A stretch of 12,484 nt of DNA, from assembly GCA_030620695.1 (NCBI GenBank), contig JAUXEA010000010.1, positions 1-12,484 of the forward strand. Reading direction: 5' to 3'. Under the pieces are notes generated by a model that made no database searches, was not told the origin of the DNA, and worked only from the letters and a program-made list of their open reading frames with translations. The position numbers and the translations under genes were made by a program. Shown piece by piece: positions 4,352 through 11,546 of the stretch (positions are counted from its first letter, which is position 1; the number at the start of each line of letters is the position of its first letter). This DNA comes from Candidatus Aenigmatarchaeota archaeon. Its GTDB lineage: Archaea; Aenigmatarchaeota; Aenigmatarchaeia; QMZS01.

Positions 4352-6910
4352 ATGAAATACATAATTATCTTACTAAGTTTCTTGATTTTCTCTTTTCAGG
4401 GACTTGTTTTTGCAGATAACGCAACTGTTATTGTAAAGCCTCCGGATTTGGTGTTAGAATATTTTACTTCTCCTTTATATCTTTTACCACCCACAGAAGC
4501 CTCAGTAGAATTTAAATTAAGAAATCCAAATGAATTTGATGAAAATCTTATAAATATTTCTTTTTCTAATTTTAAATTTTCCGGAGTTTCTTTACCAACA
4601 TTATTTTTATCTAATGAATCAAAAACATTTTCTTCTGCTTTATTTTTTGAAGAGATGAAAGACCCGGATTTCTATTATTATAATTATAAAAATATAGCTA
4701 ATCTGCTAAATACCGGAACCAAACTAATAGTTAAAGGTAATTTTTTTGGTGCAACTATTGATTATGCTTATCTTCCACCAAACCCAAAAACAAAAATTCT
4801 AAATAGAACTTTATCTATAATTCATTCCTGTAATAATGATTATCATCCCTTTCAGTTAGTAAATGCTTCCGGAAGTTTGTATATTTGCTCTGATAATTGT
4901 GGTGAATCTTATGAATGGAGAGATGCTTATTATCCGGAAGTTGACAGTATTTCAGCCTTTCCGAAAATAGTTGACGGGACAAAAGAGGCGGGAATAACTA
5001 CTAGTCCTATAATAACTTCTTTTGTATCTGACAAAAATTGTTATAAAGATATTTATAAAGCATATTTAACAGCAATTTCACCAAATGGAACAAAAGTGGT
5101 TGATAATGTTGAGATGTCCTGCTCTTATTATAATTTTACAACAAAAAAATGTGTGTATGAATTAATCAATTGCACAGAATTAGGAAATTATAGTGCAGAA
5201 GTCAGGGTTGTTGATAATGAAGGCCTGGAAGATAAAAAAAGTGAATTAAATATTTTTAGAGGTGTTGATTTACAGGTTTCAATCACAAAATTCTATGGAA
5301 ACACAACAGACTTTTTTATTGAAGGAAACGCAAAAATATTACCGGAAAATTTGGATATAACAAATGTTCTAAACTTATGTTATTGCGGTTATCCAAACCC
5401 ATTTTATTTAGGGGGCAGAACAGAAAAATGCGGGATAGCAAATAACTGTTCCTTCTTGGGTCCCGGAAAATTTAAATGCTATATCAGAGATTTGAAATTA
5501 ACAGATGTACTTACAAGTATTTCTTTTATAATCACAACTAATGCTTTTTCAATTAATCTGTCCGGTTATGACAGGCAGGAAATTGATATTAACGGAACAA
5601 TTAACTCTGTAAAAATAGAACCAAAAAAAAGTTTTTTCAACATTTTTGAGCTAACAAATTATACAATAAGTTTTTCAAATCTTGGGAATCTTGGATGGCA
5701 TGGAAAAATCTATAATCAGACAAGAATTTCTGTTTATTCTTTAAACAACCCTTCAAATAGAGAATGCTATTTTGCTGATTACACCGATAAAAACTCATTT
5801 GTAAACTTACAAAAAGGAAAAACAGGAAACTTCTCCTATCTTGGTAGTTCTTACTTTATTCTTGGAACTTATAAAGATTACCTTGTTGACTTAAAATACT
5901 TCTGGCCCGAATTTAATAATAATTATGGAGTCTCCCCTTTGAATTTTTCAATTGCAAAAAAAGATATTCCTGACTTGGACTACAGTGTTGCAGCAATAGA
6001 TATAACAGAATATGAATTGCCAGGTGAGGTAATAAGAGGAGACTTGGTAATCGGAAAAGCAAAAGCTTATTTTGTTGGCTCAATGAACTTTGATTATTGG
6101 GAGCTTGTTCAGGGTTTTAAATATAGGGCAACGGATAAAACTTCTGAAGGAAAATTCTGGGTTACAAAGTATAATAAAACAAGCAAAAATGAAATTTCTG
6201 AATTAGGGAGTAAAGCTAAAAAATTAAATATGGAATTTAATAGTGCAACAAATTTTTGGGAGGCTGAGATTAATACTTTTAATTTGAGTTGCGATGATGA
6301 GGGAACCACTCACAGAGTTTATTTCCTAATTAACTGGACAGATTATGGAATTTACACTCCATATATAAAAGGATATTTTGAGCCAAGATATTGGCCTTAT
6401 TTCTATCAGGATTTAAAAATAAATTGCATCTCAAGAGATTTTTTTGAAGTAAACCCGGAAACAATAAATTTAAGATTAGGAGAGGAGAATAAAGAGTTAT
6501 GGCAGACTACAGTTTTAAACAAGGAAGAAAATCAAATAGAAGTTGATGTTTTGTTATTATCAAAAAAATATCCGGATGTCATCAACTGGTTGGAATTCAG
6601 GGGAAATACTTCTTTTTGCGGGGAAAGTTGTAAAAAAACAAGTCTGATTCTTCCTGGTTATACTACTCCTGGAATATTAAGTGGGGGGTCAACTTTAGTT
6701 CACTTAATTAAAGCAACCAGAACCGGAAATTATGAATTGGAATTTGTTGTTAAAGAAGTTTCAACCGGCCGGGAATTATACAGGAGAAAAGCTTGGTTAA
6801 ATGTTTATTCAGAAGCGATTGGTTCAGAAAACATATTCTTCCTGATTTTGTTGTTCTTGTTTGTGGTTGCTCTAAATTTTAAATTAAATAAGAGAGAAAT
6901 TTGTAAGTGA
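4352..6910 (+). CDS. Large exported, membrane-anchored surface protein
   Basis: An 852-residue protein with a signal peptide (hydrophobic within residues 3-21, ending VFADN) and a C-terminal membrane helix (FFLILLFLFVVALNF) before a short basic tail. The ectodomain begins with a CARDB-like stretch (DLVLEYFTSPLYLLPPTEAS), typical of archaeal envelope proteins, then cysteine-rich patches (e.g. LCYCGYPNPF) and about twenty N-glycosylation sequons. No enzymatic motif is visible. A structural, adhesive or cell-cell contact role is plausible but unproven. It is the last gene of the three-gene operon and converges on the flippase gene 34 bp away. No Shine-Dalgarno precedes its ATG, so translation may be coupled to the upstream gene. 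Confidence 0.85.
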   Translation: MKYIIILLSFLIFSFQGLVFADNATVIVKPPDLVLEYFTSPLYLLPPTEASVEFKLRNPNEFDENLINISFSNFKFSGVSLPTLFLSNESKTFSSALFFEEMKDPDFYYYNYKNIANLLNTGTKLIVKGNFFGATIDYAYLPPNPKTKILNRTLSIIHSCNNDYHPFQLVNASGSLYICSDNCGESYEWRDAYYPEVDSISAFPKIVDGTKEAGITTSPIITSFVSDKNCYKDIYKAYLTAISPNGTKVVDNVEMSCSYYNFTTKKCVYELINCTELGNYSAEVRVVDNEGLEDKKSELNIFRGVDLQVSITKFYGNTTDFFIEGNAKILPENLDITNVLNLCYCGYPNPFYLGGRTEKCGIANNCSFLGPGKFKCYIRDLKLTDVLTSISFIITTNAFSINLSGYDRQEIDINGTINSVKIEPKKSFFNIFELTNYTISFSNLGNLGWHGKIYNQTRISVYSLNNPSNRECYFADYTDKNSFVNLQKGKTGNFSYLGSSYFILGTYKDYLVDLKYFWPEFNNNYGVSPLNFSIAKKDIPDLDYSVAAIDITEYELPGEVIRGDLVIGKAKAYFVGSMNFDYWELVQGFKYRATDKTSEGKFWVTKYNKTSKNEISELGSKAKKLNMEFNSATNFWEAEINTFNLSCDDEGTTHRVYFLINWTDYGIYTPYIKGYFEPRYWPYFYQDLKINCISRDFFEVNPETINLRLGEENKELWQTTVLNKEENQIEVDVLLLSKKYPDVINWLEFRGNTSFCGESCKKTSLILPGYTTPGILSGGSTLVHLIKATRTGNYELEFVVKEVSTGRELYRRKAWLNVYSEAIGSENIFFLILLFLFVVALNFKLNKREICK

Positions 6911-6944
6911 GTATTGAGTGGTTACTTTGGAAGGTTTTAAAAAT

Positions 6945-8528
6945 TCATTTCCTGATTATTTGTTTGATTAAATCAAGAATCTCCTTCAGGTTTATTATTT
7001 TAAACAAAAACAACAGAATAATAAATATAGAGATAAAAACAGAAAAACAAATAAAAACTTCAAGAAATATATTAGTAACAAGCAAGTTTTTGAGAAAATA
7101 AACAGAAAGAAGTGAAATAATGCCTATAATTAAAGTTTTAGTCCAGTCTAAAACCGGAACTTTTATTCTGACAAATTTTCTTAACTCAACAAATGAAAAT
7201 AAAAACATTACTATATAAGTTAAGAGGGTGGATATTGCAGCTCCTATAATTCCAATTATTGGGATTAAAATTATGTTTCCAACAAGGTTTATTATTGCAC
7301 CAAGATACACAATTTTTGTATAATTTTTTGGTTTCCCCAACCCGTTCAAAACAGTCCCGTTTATCTGAACTATTGAGAAAAAAATTGCACCAATTGCAAG
7401 AATTTTTAAAACATCAGAACCCTGTGCATAAAAAGAGCCGAAGAAGAGATTCAAAATTTCTGCTGAAAAAGAAAAAGCCATCGAAGCAAAAGGAATTATA
7501 ATTATCCAGATATATCTGTAAATTAAAGAAATGCCGATCTCGAGACCTCTTATCTTTTTTGTTTTTAGTTCTGTGACTAGAGGAAATAAAACCGTTGCAA
7601 ATGCCCCTGAAAAAAACCAGAGAAGCCCGGCTGTTGGTTGGGCAGTCTGGTAAATTCCAACTTCTTCAAGACTTTTGAAAAGAGTAATTAAAATTGTGTC
7701 TGTATACCCAATTATAACTCCTGCCACAGAAGAAAGCATTATCGGGAACCCGTAGAAAAGTAATTTCTTTGTCAGTTCCCTATCAAATATTTTTCTTTTG
7801 GGATGTCGGTCATTATTACCCAACTTCGTTTTTTGGCTTGATGCTTTTTCAGGTTCACATAGAAAAGCCTCATTTTTAAAGGCTGATTTTGGGATTAATT
7901 TCAAAACAAAAGGTAAAAATATCAGGATTACAAAAATATAAGAAATTAAGAAACCCAGGGCAGGAGAAAGAACAGAGAAGTTTAATGAAATAAATAACCA
8001 GGTTATTATAAAATAAAATAACATTCTGCAGAAATTTGCTATTGCAAAAAGTTTTATTTTCTGAAAACCCTGGAATATTGATTGAATTGTAGTATAAAAT
8101 ATTTCAACAAAATAAGCAATTGCCAGAAATTTTATAACAAGAACGCCTTTTAATATATTTCCGGACAGATGTAAATAATTTACTGCAAGAAAATCAGCAG
8201 AAAGGAAAATAATTATTGTAATTATCAGGGCAGGAAATAATTGGATAAGAAAAACAGTAAAAACAGAAGTTTTTAATTTTTTAAATTTCTTTTCTGCTTT
8301 AAATTTTGAGATATGATAAACTAAACTTTGTGTAAGACCAAAATCCTTAAACAATACAAATAGACCAATAAGAGACAAAGAAGCATAAAAAAGACCGTAA
8401 TCTGCGGGGGTTAAATTTGAAGTTAAAACAAATCTTAGCAAATAACCAACAACTGCTCCAAGAACACCAAACAGAAAAACAAAGAATGCCCCGGATGCAA
8501 CTTTTTTTAAATAGCTTTGATTAGACAT
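6945..8528 (-). CDS. Wzx/RfbX-type polysaccharide (lipid-linked glycan) flippase
   Basis: A 527-residue, very hydrophobic protein with about 12-14 membrane segments. The N-terminus (KKVASGAFFVFLFGVLGAVV, then TPADYGLFYASLSLIGLFVL and DFGLTQSLV) is characteristic of the polysaccharide transporter/MATE-like flippase superfamily (COG2244), which moves lipid-linked glycans across the membrane. The two halves are separated by a polar, charged linker (about residues 222-252: CEPEKASSQKTKLGNNDRHP and on), as expected for the central cytoplasmic loop but rather long. It probably supplies glycans for the surface layer, in keeping with the sugar-epimerase genes to the right and sequon-rich proteins to the left. 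The start has no Shine-Dalgarno, and the gene ends against the convergent surface-protein operon. Confidence 0.9.
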   Translation of the reverse strand: MSNQSYLKKVASGAFFVFLFGVLGAVVGYLLRFVLTSNLTPADYGLFYASLSLIGLFVLFKDFGLTQSLVYHISKFKAEKKFKKLKTSVFTVFLIQLFPALIITIIIFLSADFLAVNYLHLSGNILKGVLVIKFLAIAYFVEIFYTTIQSIFQGFQKIKLFAIANFCRMLFYFIITWLFISLNFSVLSPALGFLISYIFVILIFLPFVLKLIPKSAFKNEAFLCEPEKASSQKTKLGNNDRHPKRKIFDRELTKKLLFYGFPIMLSSVAGVIIGYTDTILITLFKSLEEVGIYQTAQPTAGLLWFFSGAFATVLFPLVTELKTKKIRGLEIGISLIYRYIWIIIIPFASMAFSFSAEILNLFFGSFYAQGSDVLKILAIGAIFFSIVQINGTVLNGLGKPKNYTKIVYLGAIINLVGNIILIPIIGIIGAAISTLLTYIVMFLFSFVELRKFVRIKVPVLDWTKTLIIGIISLLSVYFLKNLLVTNIFLEVFICFSVFISIFIILLFLFKIINLKEILDLIKQIIRK

Positions 8529-8830
8529 AATTTTATTTGCAATTAATTTATGCCCCTTGTTTCTGTTGTTTTGCCAAGTTTTAGTGGATATTTGAAAAAA
8601 TTAGATAGGTATTAATATGAAACTTTCAATAATTTTGGAAAAATGTTGGCATTTACACAACAGAAAGTTAATAACCACCCTTTAATATATTGGATATAAT
8701 AACATTATTATGGATATAAAAGTAACCAACCTTATGATAAAAATATTGGAAAAATATACAACTTATCAATTTCTTTAAACTAAGTTAGAAGAAGAAAACA
8801 TATTCAGATTAATTAATTTCTGAGCTATTT
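8529..8830. other. 302-bp intergenic region between flippase and AlbA_2 genes
   Basis: This divergent spacer must hold promoters for both neighbours. It contains an imperfect inverted repeat (8560-8666), TATA-like runs on the plus strand (TTTAATATAT at 8681-8690; GGATATAA at 8692-8699 and 8712-8719), and two 22-codon open frames (8617-8685, with AGGT six bases before its ATG, and 8710-8778). The small frames show no recognisable family and are short enough to be chance. I see no tRNA, CRISPR or other RNA gene here. Confidence 0.5.
8560..8666. repeat. Imperfect inverted repeat, ~107 bp
   Basis: TTTCTGTTGT (8560-8569) is the exact reverse complement of ACAACAGAAA (8657-8666), and inside these GCCAA (8573-8577) is complementary to TTGGC (8646-8650). 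The arms total 15 bp and are interrupted by 3 and 6 unpaired bases; the centre is 68 bp. It could be terminal repeats of a small element, a long RNA hairpin, or an operator pair. Confidence 0.5.
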
Positions 8831-10375
8831 ATGAAGGAGCAAAACATTATAGATTTAATTAAAAAGGGTGAATCTGAAACTCTTGAGTTCAAAGAAACAC
8901 CAAAGTTAAATAATGAAATTGGAGAGGTGGTTGGTGCTTTTTCAAATACAAAGGGTGGAAGAATTCTAATTGGTGTTTCTGACTCGGGGAGAGTAATTGG
9001 AGTAACAATCGGGAAAAATACAATAGAGGAACTTGCGAATTATATAAAAAGAAATACAGACCCTCAGACTTATCCTTCAATCAGGATTGAGGAGGTGGAA
9101 AATAAGAACACTCGTCCTCTGGGGGCCCCTTTTTTGCAAAGCAACACTCGTTTTTCTGAAAGAAAAACGGTGCCCCTTTTGCCAAAGGCAAAATCAGGAA
9201 AAGAAGGAATAATTTTTATAGAAATTCCGGAAAACAAAGAAAAACCGGTTTTCTTTAAAAATCATGCTTACAAAAGAGTTGGGAAAACAAATCTGAAGTT
9301 AAATTCTTCTGAAATAAGAAAATTGGCAAAAGAAACAGGAGAGAAAGTTTACTGGGATGAGCAGATTTGCAAAGAAGCGACACTTGAAGATATTAATGAA
9401 GAAAAAGTTAAATGGTTTTTGAGAAAAGCAAAATATGAAAGAAACTTTGATATTGAACCGGAAACTCCGGTTAAGGAATCGTTGGAAAGATTAGAACTTA
9501 TAAGAAATGATGAGTTGACAAATGCAGCAATTTTGCTTTTTGGAAAAAATCCTCAAAAATTCTTTTATCAAGTTGAAACAAGATGTGGAAGGTTTAAAGG
9601 GACAGAACCTGTTAAACCATTTATAGACATGAAAGTTTTTTCCGGAAATATTATTGATCAGGTTGACAAATCTCTTGGTTTTGTGCTGGAACATATATCT
9701 ATGAAAGTTTATCTTGCAGGAAAACCTGCCAGAGAGGAAAAATATGAGTATCCAATTGATGCAATAAGGGAAGCAATAATAAATGCAGTTTGTCATAGAG
9801 ATTATGAAACTTCAACAAATATTCAGATTAGAATTTTTGATGACAGGATTGAAGTCTGGGGTTGTGGACCCCTGCCAAAACCTTTGAAACTAGAAGATTT
9901 AAGGAAAAAACATAAATCAATTTTGAGGAATCCTTTAATTGCCAAATGCTTCTTTTTGATAAAATTTATTGAGCAGTGGGGGACAGGAACAAATGATATG
10001 ATTGATATGTGTCTGGATTGGGAACTCCCTGAACCCTTATTTGAATATGTTGCAGGTGATTTTGTTATTACATTTAGAAAATCCAGATTAACAGAAGAAT
10101 TTTTAGAAAAATCAGGATTGGGTGAAAGACAAAAGAAAGCAGTAGAATATTTGCTAAAGCATAAAAAAATAACAAACAGGGAATATCAGGAAATTAATAA
10201 AGTCTCAAAGCCAACAGCCACAAGAGAATTAAAAGAATTGGTAGATAAAAAAATATTTGTTAAACATGGGGAAACCGGAAAAGGTACCCATTATACTTTA
10301 TTTGAAAGGGCTCACAAAGGGCTCACAAAGGGCTCACAGGAATCTATTTCAATAGGCAAAAAAGGTGAAAAATGA
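8831..10375 (+). CDS. AlbA_2 (Schlafen-type) / RecG-like ATPase-fold putative transcription regulator
   Basis: A 514-residue protein with an N-terminal AlbA_2 putative DNA-binding domain (ESETLEFKETP near residue 14; GAFSNTKGGRILIGVSDSG near 35-53), a RecG-like HATPase_c_4 region (DAIREAIINAVCHRDY ~309-324; EQWGTGTNDMI ~380-390) and a C-terminal winged helix (~430-490, SKPTATRELKELVDKK). The family is widespread and often linked to stress or mobile-element contexts; its ligand here is unknown. Residues ~93-121 are an insertion made by two tandem palindromic repeats within the AlbA_2 domain, between strands reading YPSIRIEEVEN and EGIIFIEIPE. The C-terminus ends in a segment encoded by three 11-bp repeats. 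The stop overlaps the next start by ATGA, so it is translationally coupled to the sugar-epimerase gene. Confidence 0.88.
   Translation: MKEQNIIDLIKKGESETLEFKETPKLNNEIGEVVGAFSNTKGGRILIGVSDSGRVIGVTIGKNTIEELANYIKRNTDPQTYPSIRIEEVENKNTRPLGAPFLQSNTRFSERKTVPLLPKAKSGKEGIIFIEIPENKEKPVFFKNHAYKRVGKTNLKLNSSEIRKLAKETGEKVYWDEQICKEATLEDINEEKVKWFLRKAKYERNFDIEPETPVKESLERLELIRNDELTNAAILLFGKNPQKFFYQVETRCGRFKGTEPVKPFIDMKVFSGNIIDQVDKSLGFVLEHISMKVYLAGKPAREEKYEYPIDAIREAIINAVCHRDYETSTNIQIRIFDDRIEVWGCGPLPKPLKLEDLRKKHKSILRNPLIAKCFFLIKFIEQWGTGTNDMIDMCLDWELPEPLFEYVAGDFVITFRKSRLTEEFLEKSGLGERQKKAVEYLLKHKKITNREYQEINKVSKPTATRELKELVDKKIFVKHGETGKGTHYTLFERAHKGLTKGSQESISIGKKGEK
9107..9144 (+). repeat. Two-hairpin palindromic repeat, copy B1 (inside AlbA_2 gene)
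   Basis: AACACTCGTCCTCT leads to GGGGGCCCC and then a short hairpin TTGC (9134-9137)/GCAA (9141-9144) with loop AAA. The first ~22 bases differ from the rtcA copy at only two or three positions. It is translated in frame as N-T-R-P-L-G-A-P-F. The copy is immediately followed by copy B2, sharing bases at the junction, with start-to-start spacing of exactly 36 bases. Confidence 0.85.
9143..9193 (+). repeat. Two-hairpin palindromic repeat, copy B2 (inside AlbA_2 gene)
   Basis: The most complete copy. AACACTCG is followed by hairpin one, CGTTTTTCT (9149-9157)/AGAAAAACG (9161-9169) with loop GAA, box GTGCCCC (9170-9176), and hairpin two, TTTTGCC (9177-9183)/GGCAAAA (9187-9193) with loop AAA. It is in frame as N-T-R-F-S-E-R-K. 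Its first half matches the tRNA-intron copy and its middle box matches the rtcA copy, tying all copies into one family. Confidence 0.87.
10305..10337 (+). repeat. Three tandem 11-bp repeats at the 3' end of the AlbA_2 gene
   Basis: AAAGGGCTCAC is repeated exactly three times (10305-10315, 10316-10326, 10327-10337). The 33 bp span codes RAHKGLTKGSQ. Because 11 is not divisible by three, losing or gaining one unit changes the frame: one fewer unit ends at a TGA a little before the present stop, one more runs into TAG, and either would disturb the ATGA coupling to the downstream gene. Confidence 0.9.
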
Positions 10376-10446
10376 ATGAAAATAAGATTATTATTACAGG
10401 AGGCGCTGGTTTTGTTGGGAGAAATTTGGTTGAATATTTTAAAATA
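10372..10446 (+). pseudogene. N-terminal fragment of an SDR sugar epimerase fused to WecB
   Basis: The first 25 codons of the wecB reading frame encode a Rossmann-fold start, KIIITGGAGFVGRNLVEYF, with the NAD-binding GGAGFVG loop of extended short-chain dehydrogenases. It resembles the start of the SDR gene 1.1 kb downstream at protein level but is clearly different in DNA sequence, so it is not a recent copy of it. The rest of the enzyme is missing: the frame passes directly into the normal WecB start at 10447. The ATG overlaps the AlbA_2 stop and has GGTG four bases upstream. It appears to be a relic of a replaced or rearranged epimerase gene. Confidence 0.75.
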
Positions 10447-11526
10447 ATGAAGGTTGCAATAATCCTGGGGACAAGGCCGGAGATAATTAAGATGGCTCCA
10501 ATAATAAGAGCGTGTGAGAAGTCTAAAATAGATTATTTTATATTGCATACCGGGCAGCATTATTCATATAATTTAGATAAACTTTTTTTTGAAGAACTTG
10601 AATTACCAAAACCAAAATATAATCTGGAAGTTGGCTCAGGAACCCATGCAGAAGAAACAGGAAAAATGTTGATTGGAATTGAGAGAATTTTAAAAAAAGA
10701 AAAACCTTCTCTTATTTTGGTTGAGGGGGATACAAACACGGTTTTAGCAGGAGCGTTAGCAGCTTCTAAACTTCACATTAAAGTTGGTCATGTTGAGGCT
10801 GGTCTTAGAAGTTGTGACCGGAGAATGCCTGAAGAAATAAACAGACTTTTAACAGACCATACTTCTGATTTCTTATTTGCACCAACACAATCAGCAAACA
10901 GAAATTTATTGAGGGAAGGAATAGATAAAAATAAAATTTTTATTACTGGAAACACAATTGTTGATGCCATCTATCAAAATTTGGAATTAGCCAACAAAAA
11001 ATCAAATATACTTAAAGACCTTAATCTAACCAAGAGAAAATATATTCTTGTCACAGCACACCGGGAAGAAAATGTTGATAATGAATCAAGATTGAAGGGA
11101 ATTTTGGATGGTTTAGAAAAGACTTATAAAGAGTTCAATTTTATGGTAATTTATCCAATTCATCCAAGAGCTAAGAAGAAAATAGAAAAATTTAATTTGA
11201 AAGTCCCGGAAGGAATTAAATTAATTGAACCAATTAGTTTTTTAGAATTCCTGCAGTTGGAAGCAAATGCAAAATTAGTTTTAACAGATTCCGGAGGTGT
11301 CCAGGAAGAAACCTGTATTTTAAAAATACCTTGTGTAACTCTAAGAGATAACACAGAGAGACCTGAAACCTTGGAAGTTGGTTCAAATATTTTGGCCGGA
11401 ACACATCCTAAAAAAATTCTTGAATGTGCAAAATTAATGAGTGATAAGGAAAGAAAGTGGGAGAACCCTTTTGGAGACGGAAAAGCAGGAGAAAGAATAT
11501 TGAAAATTTTGAAGGAAAAACTTTAA
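10372..11526 (+). CDS. wecB: UDP-N-acetylglucosamine 2-epimerase (non-hydrolysing) with stray N-terminal extension
   Basis: From Met26 (10447) onward this is a full-length WecB-type enzyme of about 359 residues. It interconverts UDP-GlcNAc and UDP-ManNAc in the cytoplasm for surface glycans. Family blocks are present in order: LGTRPEIIKMAP (~32-43), HTGQHYS (~59-65), VEGDTNT (~117-123), GHVEAGLRS (~139-147), MPEEINR (~152-158), TAHREEN (~228-234), PIHPR (~262-266), LTDSGGVQEE (~304-313). The first 25 residues belong to a different family, a truncated Rossmann epimerase. The outer ATG has the better ribosome site (GGTG) and the ATGA overlap with the upstream gene; the inner ATG has none visible. 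The enzyme may therefore carry the extra leader or start internally from a leaderless message. An SDR enzyme follows 20 bp later, an expected pairing in glycan clusters. Confidence 0.92.
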   Translation: MNENKIIITGGAGFVGRNLVEYFKIMKVAIILGTRPEIIKMAPIIRACEKSKIDYFILHTGQHYSYNLDKLFFEELELPKPKYNLEVGSGTHAEETGKMLIGIERILKKEKPSLILVEGDTNTVLAGALAASKLHIKVGHVEAGLRSCDRRMPEEINRLLTDHTSDFLFAPTQSANRNLLREGIDKNKIFITGNTIVDAIYQNLELANKKSNILKDLNLTKRKYILVTAHREENVDNESRLKGILDGLEKTYKEFNFMVIYPIHPRAKKKIEKFNLKVPEGIKLIEPISFLEFLQLEANAKLVLTDSGGVQEETCILKIPCVTLRDNTERPETLEVGSNILAGTHPKKILECAKLMSDKERKWENPFGDGKAGERILKILKEKL

Positions 11527-11546
11527 TTATTTTAGTAACTGCTATT

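Noticed and set aside
6907..7101. A GTG-started 64-codon frame opposite the flippase 3' end
   Set aside because: Overlaps conserved flippase coding sequence on the other strand and has no protein-like features of its own.
7795..7870. The polar linker of the flippase as another repeat copy; it shares TCAAGCCAAAAAA with the tRNA intron
   Set aside because: A 13-base match in AT-rich DNA of this size is expected by chance, and the linker lacks ACACTCG and paired hairpins. Central loops of these flippases are naturally variable.
8617..8778. Two 22-codon open frames in the flippase/AlbA_2 spacer as small genes
   Set aside because: Very short, no family resemblance, and stop-free runs of this size are common by chance; only the first has a weak ribosome site.
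9097..9206. GGAAAATAAG/GGAAAAGAAG flanking the AlbA_2 insertion as a target-site duplication
   Set aside because: The match is imperfect and purine-rich, and removing the 100-base interval would put a stop in frame, so it does not restore a sensible ancestor.
10308..10337. CRISPR-like array from the short tandem repeats
   Set aside because: The units are 11 bp with no spacers and lie inside a coding sequence.
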